Source: Paenibacillus sp.
GTDB lineage: Bacteria; Bacillota; Bacilli; Paenibacillales; Paenibacillaceae
Reading direction: 5' to 3'
DNA: 6,480 nucleotides
NCBI GenBank assembly: GCA_029256665.1
Contig: JAQSXN010000233.1
Coordinates: 1-6,480, forward strand
The notes beneath the pieces were generated by a model. It did no database searches and had not been told where the DNA came from. It saw only the letters and a program-made list of their open reading frames with translations. The position numbers and the translations under genes are program-made. Shown here one piece after another: positions 1 through 5,019 of the stretch (position 1 is the stretch's first letter; the number at the start of each line of letters is the position of its first letter).

Positions 1-293
1 ATAACGCTCATATAGGCCGTGTCCGTTTTGGCCGGCACGGGATGCGGAATCGTCCCTCCCGATTCGCCGATCGTCGCGCAAGCCTCCGGGTTGCGCCTTA
101 TGATGTCCATCTTGCGCCCCTCCTGCGCCCCGTGAAAATACAAGCAGCCGTTCAGCCACGCGTAATTAAGCGGCACGACATACGGCGCATTCCCATCCGC
201 CAGCCCTAAGTAAGCCGTCTCCGCTTCCCTTAGAAAACGTTCGATCTTTTCCTGATCCGTACACAATCTCTTTTTCAACCGAATCGTAAACAT
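1..293 (-). CDS. Pyridoxamine 5'-phosphate oxidase-like FMN-binding protein (NimA type), 3' end outside window
   Basis: About 97 codons are visible, starting at ATG 293 with AAGGGGA seven bases upstream. The rest lies beyond base 1. The translation reads as the N-terminal half of a split-barrel flavin-binding protein of the PNPOx-like/NimA group. It has a helix (QEKIERFLREAET), a first strand (AYLGLADG), the typical APYVVPLNYAW stretch, then LYFHGAQEGRKMDIIRRNP, matching the family pattern of substrate/FMN phosphate-binding residues. Family members are small cytosolic proteins of about 140-170 residues. Some reduce nitroimidazoles, but most have no known substrate, so no reaction can be assigned here. 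The gene is divergent from a MocR regulator, an arrangement often seen for MocR targets, so PLP- or flavin-linked control is likely. The family call is firm; the function is open. Confidence 0.85.
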   Translation of the reverse strand, partial: MFTIRLKKRLCTDQEKIERFLREAETAYLGLADGNAPYVVPLNYAWLNGCLYFHGAQEGRKMDIIRRNPEACATIGESGGTIPHPVPAKTDTAYMSV

Positions 294-325
294 TGCCTTA
301 TCCCCTTCCCAAGCACAGCGTATTT

Positions 326-372
326 GTGATAATGTCACTATAAAATCAAACTGTCATCATGAAAAGTGACAG
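326..372. promoter_or_regulatory. Divergent promoter/operator region between the PNPOx-like gene and the MocR gene
   Basis: Several copies of one box are visible. CTGTCA (351-356) and TGACAG (367-372) form a perfect 6-bp inverted repeat with a 10-bp spacer. Another TGTCA lies at 333-337 inside GTGATAATGTCAC (326-338), a 4-bp inverted repeat. On the minus strand, TTTTCA (bases 365-360) and TATAGT (342-337) are 17 bp apart and could be the -35 and -10 of the PNPOx-like gene. The CTGTCA box would then sit between them and the TGACAG box just upstream of the -35. On the plus strand a TATAAA (339-344) has no good -35, as in activator-dependent or weak promoters. MocR-family proteins commonly bind repeated boxes in such divergent gaps and repress their own gene. 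The operator role is inferred. Confidence 0.5.
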
Positions 373-400
373 AAACGTCAGTTATAAAGGGGACAGAAAA

Positions 401-1852
401 TTGATCGTATCCATTACGCCGCATCTCGACAAGAAGCTCGATGACCCTTTGTATGTACAGCTATACCGCTACATTCGCGAAAGCGTCGAGTCGGGCAAGC
501 TTCCTAGCGGCGGCAAGCTTCCCGCGATACGCGCGCTTGCCCAACATCTGTCGATTAGCAAAAACACCGTGGAAGCCGCTTACGGCCAACTGCTCGCGGA
601 AGGATACGTGGAGAGCAGGGAACGCGGCGGGTACCTCATTCAGCCGATTGAAGAATTATGGCACTCGCCAGCCGCAGCCGTTTCGGAAACATCTCTATCG
701 TTATTGAACAAACAGCCGTATGGCTCATCCCTGATCCAACGGGAGAAGGCGCAACGCTACGAGTTCCGATATGGAGATATAGCCTTCGACCGATTCCCGC
801 TCGACCTTTGGAAGTCCTGCCTTTCGCAAGCGATAACCGAATATGCGCCTAGCGCCCCATTCGATATTCTTGGATACGGCGACCGGTTCGGTCATCCGGG
901 ACTGCGGCAGGCGCTTGCCGAATACGTATATCAGTCCCGCGGAGTGTCCTGCGCCGCCGATCAAATCTTTATCTGCGCGGGGACGCAATATGCCGTATCC
1001 ATGCTGCTGCAAGCCATGGAGCTGCGACGCTTGCCGTTCGCCATGGAGGAGCCCGGCTACAACGGCGTCAGGACGGTGCTGAGCGGCATGGATTGCAACG
1101 TAACGTCTATCGCCATCAGGGAGGATGGCATCGACGTCGCCGAGCTGGAGCAATCGGATGCCGCCGTGGCCTACGTCACCCCGTCGCATCAATTCCCGCT
1201 TGGCATGGTCATGCCGATCGAGAAACGGCTTCGATTGCTCAAGTGGGCATCCGGCAAGGACGGACTTATTCTAGAAGACGACTACGACAGCGAATTTCGA
1301 TACGGCAGCCGGCCGATTCCGTCGCTCAAGGCGCTTGACGCGGATGATCGGGTCATTTATATGGGCACGTTGTCCAAAGCTTTTTTGCCCGGCGTTCGGC
1401 TCAGTTATGTCATTATGCCTCGCGGATTCATACCCTTGATGCGGGACAAGCTAGAGGCTTACAGCTGCTCCGTCTCCCCCATGCTACAGCAAGCGGTGTG
1501 GCTGTTCATGAAGCAAGGCCATTACGGACGCCACGTCAGACGGATGAGACGGGTCTATCATGCCAGATATCGCGCCCTTACGGAGGCCATTCGCCAATAT
1601 ATGGGAGATCGTGTGGAAATCGTTGGCGACAGCTCCGGCATGCACGTTCTGCTTCGGGTCCCGGGGCGAAGCGCGGACGAATTAATCCGGCTTGGCGAGG
1701 AGAGAGGGTGTCTTTTATTTGCCGCAGCCAAACATTGGAACGAGCCGAATGAAGAAGCGCGGCAATTCGTCATGCTCGGATTTGGAGGAATGGACGAGGA
1801 GAAGTTGACGGAAGGGGTGCGCAAGCTGGCGCAGGCATGGTTTCCGGCTTGA
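401..1852 (+). CDS. MocR/GabR-type transcriptional regulator (GntR winged helix fused to PLP-dependent aminotransferase domain)
   Basis: This is a DNA-binding regulator of 483 residues if started at TTG 401, within the usual 450-500 for the family. Residues about 17-80 form the GntR-type winged helix (LYVQLYRYIRESV, KLPAIRALAQHLSISKNTV, EGYVESRERGGY). Residues about 120-483 form a fold-type I aminotransferase domain: YGDRFGHPGLRQAL, EEPGYNGVR, TPSHQFPLGMVM, the EDDYDSEFRY segment (292-301) that holds the cofactor ring nitrogen, and TLSKAF, where K326 should form the PLP Schiff base. The C-terminal LGFGGMDEEKLTEGVRKL is also typical. All key cofactor residues are present, so PLP sensing is expected rather than a degenerate domain. 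TTG 401 is preferred because AAGGGGA lies seven bases before it. The in-frame ATG at 359 has no ribosome binding site, lies inside the putative operator and adds 14 atypical residues. Likely targets are the divergent PNPOx-like gene and itself; the effector (PLP, an amino acid or an amine) cannot be read from the sequence. Confidence 0.93.
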   Translation: MIVSITPHLDKKLDDPLYVQLYRYIRESVESGKLPSGGKLPAIRALAQHLSISKNTVEAAYGQLLAEGYVESRERGGYLIQPIEELWHSPAAAVSETSLSLLNKQPYGSSLIQREKAQRYEFRYGDIAFDRFPLDLWKSCLSQAITEYAPSAPFDILGYGDRFGHPGLRQALAEYVYQSRGVSCAADQIFICAGTQYAVSMLLQAMELRRLPFAMEEPGYNGVRTVLSGMDCNVTSIAIREDGIDVAELEQSDAAVAYVTPSHQFPLGMVMPIEKRLRLLKWASGKDGLILEDDYDSEFRYGSRPIPSLKALDADDRVIYMGTLSKAFLPGVRLSYVIMPRGFIPLMRDKLEAYSCSVSPMLQQAVWLFMKQGHYGRHVRRMRRVYHARYRALTEAIRQYMGDRVEIVGDSSGMHVLLRVPGRSADELIRLGEERGCLLFAAAKHWNEPNEEARQFVMLGFGGMDEEKLTEGVRKLAQAWFPA

Positions 1853-1906
1853 ACGGAGGCCTCCTCCCGGCTTCATTATCTGAAAATTAGAACTTCAAAA
1901 AATGGC

Positions 1907-1938
1907 TTGCATTGAAAAAAGGTTTTGTGCAATAATAT
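1907..1938 (+). promoter_or_regulatory. Probable promoter of the tRNA-Thr/tRNA-Pro unit
   Basis: TTGCAT (1907-1912) lies 18 bp before AATAAT (1931-1936). An alternative reading is TTGAAA (1912-1917) with TAATAT (1933-1938), spaced 15 bp. Either gives a sigma-A-like element ending about 36 bases before the tRNA-Thr gene. The stretch is clearly more AT-rich than the neighbouring genes. Which pair is used cannot be decided by eye. Confidence 0.5.
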
Positions 1939-1973
1939 GTCTTGTGCCAAGCATGTAAGGCGATAGATAACGT

Positions 1974-2049
<76 letters not shown>

Positions 2050-2058
2050 TCTTTACCC

Positions 2059-2135
2059 CGGGACGTAGCTCAGCTTGGTAGAGCACCTGGTTTGGGACCA
2101 GGGGGTCGCATGTTCAAATCGTGTCGTCCCGACCA
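2059..2135 (+). tRNA. tRNA-Pro, anticodon TGG
   Basis: This is a 77-nt gene with encoded CCA (2133-2135). The acceptor CGGGACG pairs perfectly with CGTCCCG, and the 5' C1-G72 pair is the usual proline identity feature. The anticodon stem CCTGG/CCAGG closes the loop TTTGGGA with TGG at 2093-2095. The T loop TTCAAAT is normal. It is probably co-transcribed with the preceding tRNA-Thr and ends about 40 bases before the terminator. Confidence 0.97.
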
Positions 2136-2173
2136 TTTTATGAATTTTAAAGGCATACATACATATTGAACGC

Positions 2174-2208
2174 AAAGAACCTTTCGCTTACGGCGAAAGG
2201 TTTTTCTT
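2174..2208 (+). terminator. Intrinsic terminator of the tRNA unit
   Basis: A perfect 10-bp stem, AACCTTTCGC (2178-2187) and GCGAAAGGTT (2193-2202), closes a TTACG loop and runs directly into TTTCTT. A-G pairing upstream (AAAG against TTTC-like bases) can lengthen the stem. On the opposite strand the bases after the stem are TCTTTG, so it may also weakly stop the minus-strand gene at 2388-2266. Confidence 0.9.
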
Positions 2209-2223
2209 ATCTCTACATTCCGT

Positions 2224-2251
2224 TAGGCCGGTCGATTTTTCGTCCGGCCTA
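2224..2251 (-). terminator. GC-rich hairpin just downstream of the 40-residue membrane protein gene
   Basis: TAGGCCGG (2224-2231) pairs perfectly with CCGGCCTA (2244-2251). After a T-T mismatch, CGA/TCG continues the stem around a four-base T loop. It begins 15 bases past the stop codon of the minus-strand small gene. Neither side has a T-run right after the stem, so it may protect the RNA 3' end, or act with the tRNA terminator hairpin, rather than be a strong terminator. The structure is plain; the role is inferred. Confidence 0.5.
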
Positions 2252-2265
2252 TCCCGGCCTTGCAT

Positions 2266-2388
2266 CTATTTGTCAGCGTCATCCCATTTCTTGGAGTATG
2301 CTTTCTTGGTTACCCAGAGAGTAACCCAGGTTACAAGCGCGATAATGATCGCCGAGAAGATCCATACGGAAGCAGGCACGTTGCCCAT
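2266..2388 (-). CDS. Small single-pass membrane protein, 40 residues, unknown function
   Basis: This is a short gene from ATG 2388 to TAG 2266, with GGGAGGG (2402-2396) seven bases before the start. The protein begins MGNVPASVWI. One hydrophobic helix of about 20 residues follows (roughly 7-26: SVWIFSAIIIALVTWVTLWV), then a basic, polar tail TKKAYSKKWDDADK. Under the positive-inside rule the tail faces the cytosol and the N-terminus faces out. A possible extended -10 (TGATACGAT, with TACGAT at 2423-2418) lies about 30 bases upstream without a clear -35. The gene is divergent from the 71-residue gene at 2518, and a hairpin follows its stop. Its layout recalls tiny accessory subunits of membrane complexes such as cytochrome bd CydS/CydX, but I see no sequence match and assign no function. 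It is probably real because ribosome binding site, start, helix and tail all fit. Confidence 0.72.
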   Translation of the reverse strand: MGNVPASVWIFSAIIIALVTWVTLWVTKKAYSKKWDDADK

Positions 2389-2440
2389 AAGCCAACCCTC
2401 CCTTCATAATTCCCCCTATCGTATCACAATCGGATTCGTG

Positions 2441-2470
2441 TTGGATACCGGAACGCGCATACGTTACAAT
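2441..2470 (+). promoter_or_regulatory. Promoter candidate for the 71-residue protein gene
   Basis: TTGGAT (2441-2446) and TACAAT (2465-2470) are 18 bp apart. The -10 differs from TATAAT at one base and the -35 keeps the TTG. Transcription would begin about 40 bases before ATG 2518. The remainder of the gap 2389-2517 holds the leader of the divergent small gene, and I see no further structure. Confidence 0.5.
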
Positions 2471-2517
2471 AGAGTTCGACAAGTGTTCACAACTTTTGGT
2501 CCGAGGAGGTTATTTCA

Positions 2518-2733
2518 ATGGAATTCAGTTTGGATTTGCTGGAGACGAAAATCGAGTTTTTCGAAGCGGCCGACCTTATGACGCTGGAAACGCTAATCGA
2601 GCGCTCCATCGAGATCAATAGAGCTCTGATGCTGGACGTGCACAGCGTATCGCATCAGATGGCGTTCAATCCTCGCGCCGAAAAGCTACATTATAGCGCG
2701 GTTGTCCATTTCCGGCTCAAGCGGCGGCCATAA
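2518..2733 (+). CDS. Small cytosolic protein, YrzA/DUF2536-like (tentative)
   Basis: This 71-residue protein starts at ATG 2518 with an excellent AGGAGGT (2504-2510) seven bases before it. It has no signal peptide or membrane helix. The N-terminal part is acidic and probably mixed strand/helix (MEFSLDLLETKIEFFEAADLMTLETLIERSIEINRALMLD). The C-terminal part (VHSVSHQMAF, LHYSAVVHFRLKRRP) looks like two strands with a basic end. The overall pattern of an N-terminal strand, an E-rich helix, then VHSVSHQ and YSAVVHF recalls the short YrzA/DUF2536 proteins of Bacillales, whose role is unknown. This family call is from memory of the pattern and should be taken as tentative. It appears monocistronic with its own promoter, and its last codons lie inside a hairpin shared with the convergent araC-type gene. 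Confidence 0.85.
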   Translation: MEFSLDLLETKIEFFEAADLMTLETLIERSIEINRALMLDVHSVSHQMAFNPRAEKLHYSAVVHFRLKRRP

Positions 2734-2755
2734 CAGCCGCCCTCTAGAGCTTGAG
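2716..2755. terminator. Two-part hairpin across both stop codons of convergent genes, candidate bidirectional terminator
   Basis: CTCAAGC (2716-2722) pairs with GCTTGAG (2749-2755), and GGCGGC (2723-2728) pairs with GCCGCC (2736-2741). Both stems are perfect. The 7-base loop contains the TAA of the 71-residue gene, and the 7-base bulge on one side contains the TAG of the araC-type gene. No T-run follows on either strand, so termination could be inefficient or factor-assisted. The two genes are separated by only 10 bp, which makes a shared 3' structure reasonable. Confidence 0.55.
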
Positions 2756-3619
2756 TCTGTATTGATGCGGAGACACGCCCATCATGCGTTTGAACAAATG
2801 GATAAAATACGAGGCATTCGGCAGTCCGACCTGCGCCCCGATCCACTCGACGGATTGGCTGCCGGACCGCAGCAGGTTGCAGGCTTGCTGTATGCGCAGC
2901 GCGGCCAAATACCCCGTGATGCTGCTCCCCGTCTCTTGCCTGAACAACCGGGATAGATAAGCGCCCGACATATGCAGCTCGGCGGCCAGCTTATCCAACC
3001 GGAACGGCTCGGCGTAGTGGCGTTCGATCCAGGACATGACTTCGTCGGAATGCCGGATGATCGGCTTGCTTGCGTCATCCGGAGCATCAGGGGCAGGCTG
3101 GCGCACGCAACGTCCGATGACGGACAACATCCCCATCAAATACAACGCCGCCTGTTCCTCCTCCCCGCTTCCCGACCCGCTTGCCTCCATGCCCGACTGG
3201 AAGGCGTCGGCCGCTCCCTCCGCTTCGTCCCAATAAGCCGATAGATCCAGCTCCTGATCCGCCTCCAGCCCCTTTCGCATGCGGGTGAAGGCATCCCGCA
3301 AGTGAGTAAACGGGGCCATGAATCGTTCCATGGACGCAGGATCAAAATGAAATACGCTTCGTTCGTAGGGCCGCTCGGCGCTGATGTCCGCATACACCTT
3401 GTGGAGCTGGTAAGGCAGAAAATAAAAGAGCTTGCCCGGAGCCAGCTCGTACGTCTTCTGATTGACGATGACGACGCCCCTCCCCTGATGCACGAGCAGC
3501 ATCTCGAAGCCCCAATGCCAGTGATAGAAGCCATCGAACGGCAGCTCCCGCCATAACCGATGCGACCACAAAAACGGCTTCCCCTGCGGATTAAGCGACT
3601 GATACAACATATCCTTCAT
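2744..3619 (-). CDS. AraC-family transcriptional regulator with N-terminal cupin sensor domain
   Basis: This is a DNA-binding regulator of 291 residues when started at ATG 3619, the usual AraC length. Residues about 28-75 form the cupin-like sugar-sensing part: a histidine-rich HWHWGFEMLLVHQGRG, then APGKLFYFLPYQLHKV. A variable middle with a glycine/serine/glutamate-rich linker (about 140-160) leads to the two helix-turn-helix units: FRLDKLAAELHMSGAYLSRL (about 206-225) and VEWIGAQVGLPNASYFIHLF (about 257-276), followed by GVSPHQYR. ATG 3619 has GGAG nine bases upstream. A TTG at 3640 would add seven residues but lacks a ribosome binding site. The gene is divergent from the GH88 hydrolase gene, so it most likely activates that gene in response to an oligosaccharide or uronate. 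A promoter TGTACA-17 bp-TATATT reads toward it from 3683 to 3655. Confidence 0.93.
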   Translation of the reverse strand: MKDMLYQSLNPQGKPFLWSHRLWRELPFDGFYHWHWGFEMLLVHQGRGVVIVNQKTYELAPGKLFYFLPYQLHKVYADISAERPYERSVFHFDPASMERFMAPFTHLRDAFTRMRKGLEADQELDLSAYWDEAEGAADAFQSGMEASGSGSGEEEQAALYLMGMLSVIGRCVRQPAPDAPDDASKPIIRHSDEVMSWIERHYAEPFRLDKLAAELHMSGAYLSRLFRQETGSSITGYLAALRIQQACNLLRSGSQSVEWIGAQVGLPNASYFIHLFKRMMGVSPHQYRLKL

Positions 3620-3654
3620 GCCGTTCAACTCCGTTGCCAAAAGTTATCGATGTC

Positions 3655-3714
3655 AATATAGCAACATTTTTACTCATTGTACAGCAACTTTGTCTCCTTG
3701 TCAGGCGATATACT
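3655..3714. promoter_or_regulatory. Divergent araC-type/GH88 control region with AGCAAC repeats
   Basis: AGCAAC occurs at 3660-3665 and again at 3683-3688, a 23-bp step, each followed by a T-rich stretch ending in TTGT. A related AGCAAT is at 3715-3720. The best plus-strand -10 is TATACT (3709-3714). The matching -35 position (about 3686-3691, AACTTT) is poor and is overlapped by the second repeat. This is the usual placement for an AraC-type activator that contacts RNA polymerase. On the minus strand TGTACA (3683-3678) and TATATT (3660-3655) are 17 bp apart and could drive the regulator gene, so the same boxes would also allow autoregulation. The repeats are seen; the binding protein and effect are inferred. 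Confidence 0.5.
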
Positions 3715-3762
3715 AGCAATAGGTTCTTGCAAACGAATCGCACTCTAGGAGGCTGACAAGCA

Positions 3763-4878
3763 TTGGATACCGCATATAAGACTGACATGATGAACAAGCT
3801 GACCAATAAAGTCGAAACGATGATCGGACAGATCGGGGACAAATCTCCCCATGTCGCCAGAGAGGACGGCAAATACGACGATCTTGCCCACAACTGGTGG
3901 ACATCCGGCTTCTGGCCGGGGTTACTATGGCTGATGTACGACGTATCCGGGAAACAATCCTTTAAGGATGCGGCATGGGAGTGGGATGCCAAGCTGGAGC
4001 GCTGCTTCGCGGAGCATCCCATCGGCTTGCATCACGACGTAGGCTTCCAATTCCTCCCCACCGCCGTTATCAAATACGAGCTGACCGGCGACAAAGAAGG
4101 ACTGCGCATCGGCCTGGAGGCGGCCAATTACTTGGCCGGACGCTTTAATCTCGAAGGCGGCTTCATCCGCGCATGGAATACCGACAACGCCGTCGGCTGG
4201 GCGATCGTCGACTGCATGATGAACATTCCGCTGCTGTTCTGGGCAAGCCGCGCGACCGGAGATCCGCGCTACAAACATATCGCGATGAAGCATGCCGACA
4301 CGTTTCTGAAATACGCCATTCGCGACGACGGCTCGGTATGCCACATTCTGTCGTTCAATCCGGAGTCGGGCGAATTTATCGAGCAGCTTGGCGGCCAGGG
4401 GCTGTCCGGCACATCCTCCTGGAGCCGGGGCAACGCATGGGCGCTGCACGGTCTCGCCATCGCATTCCGTTGCACGGGCGAACTCCGCTATCTGAACGCG
4501 GCCAAACGAGTGTCTCATTATTTCATCGCTTCGCTGCCGGATGACCATGTCCCGCATTGGGACTTCCGCGCCCATCCGATCGAAGCCGAAGAACGCGACA
4601 CGTCCGCCGGCGCGATCGCCGCTTCCGGATTGCTTGAACTGGCGGATCTCGTGCCGGCGGACGAGCGCCGCATCTATGCGAATGCCGCGGAGCGGATTCT
4701 CCATTCGCTTGCTGAGCGGTACGCGACTTGGGATCGGCCGGAGCATGAAGCGATTCTTGTCGAGGGCACCGGTCATAAGCCGGCAGGACAGAACGTAAAC
4801 GTCTCGTTGATCTACGGCGATTATTATTTCGCGGAAGCGTTCGCCAAGCTGAACGGTTGGGCGCATCGCATTTTTTAG
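3763..4878 (+). CDS. Glycoside hydrolase family 88 unsaturated glucuronyl hydrolase
   Basis: This 371-residue cytosolic enzyme has no signal peptide and is close to the 377 of the characterised Bacillus sp. GL1 enzyme. The family removes the 4,5-unsaturated uronic acid left at the non-reducing end of oligosaccharides by polysaccharide lyases. It works by hydrating the double bond, after which the sugar opens to a keto acid. The (alpha/alpha)6-barrel shows as repeated helical segments. Key positions are visible: NWWTSGFWPG (44-53), HHDVGFQF with D92, IVDCMMNIPLLFW with the proposed catalytic acid/base D150, H194, the SSWSRGNAWALHG segment with R222 and W226, DTSAGAIAASGLLEL (279-293) and SLIYGDYYFAEA near the end. 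TTG 3763 is chosen because AGGAGG (3747-3752) is 10 bases upstream; ATG 3787 and 3790 have none. No lyase or sugar transporter lies nearby in the window, so the natural substrate (glycosaminoglycan, gellan, xanthan, ulvan or similar) is unknown. Confidence 0.93.
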   Translation: MDTAYKTDMMNKLTNKVETMIGQIGDKSPHVAREDGKYDDLAHNWWTSGFWPGLLWLMYDVSGKQSFKDAAWEWDAKLERCFAEHPIGLHHDVGFQFLPTAVIKYELTGDKEGLRIGLEAANYLAGRFNLEGGFIRAWNTDNAVGWAIVDCMMNIPLLFWASRATGDPRYKHIAMKHADTFLKYAIRDDGSVCHILSFNPESGEFIEQLGGQGLSGTSSWSRGNAWALHGLAIAFRCTGELRYLNAAKRVSHYFIASLPDDHVPHWDFRAHPIEAEERDTSAGAIAASGLLELADLVPADERRIYANAAERILHSLAERYATWDRPEHEAILVEGTGHKPAGQNVNVSLIYGDYYFAEAFAKLNGWAHRIF

Positions 4879-4895
4879 ACTCCTTCTCCAATTCA

Positions 4896-4940
4896 AGAGG
4901 CTGTCTCTACAGGTCGTTCGTCGACCCGGAGGCAGCCTCT
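4896..4940. terminator. Long imperfect hairpin after the GH88 gene
   Basis: AGAGGCTGTCTC (4896-4907) pairs with GAGGCAGCCTCT (4929-4940) over 12 bp with one T-G wobble. After a small internal loop, GGTCG (4912-4916) pairs with CGACC (4922-4926) around TTCGT. It starts 18 bases past the GH88 stop and is the obvious candidate for ending that transcript. No T-run follows on either strand, so it is an atypical terminator or a 3'-end stabilising structure. Confidence 0.6.
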
Positions 4941-5019
4941 CTGCGTTATCCTTAGCAGGTAGTATGCTGATCCGACATCTATGGAAATAATGGAAGAAAA
5001 CATCGATGAGGTGCCTGCC

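Noticed and set aside
725..1192. A 155-codon minus-strand open frame within the MocR gene.
   Set aside because: It is antisense to well-conserved aminotransferase motifs, has no recognisable domain and arises from third-position GC bias.
1855..1867. GGAGGCCTCC palindrome (or GGAGG-CCT-CCTCC hairpin) after the MocR stop as a terminator.
   Set aside because: The stem is only 5 bp with a three-base loop and no T-run follows. I see no convincing terminator for the MocR gene in 1853-1906.
2270..2581. A 103-codon plus-strand open frame across the gap before the 71-residue gene.
   Set aside because: It starts antisense to the 40-residue gene, lacks a ribosome binding site, runs through a promoter-like region and overlaps the better-supported gene at 2518 in another frame.
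4941..5019. A forespore sigma-G promoter before the germination operon.
   Set aside because: No pair of elements with acceptable match and spacing was found by eye. The CATCTATGG near 4976 lacks a suitable -35.
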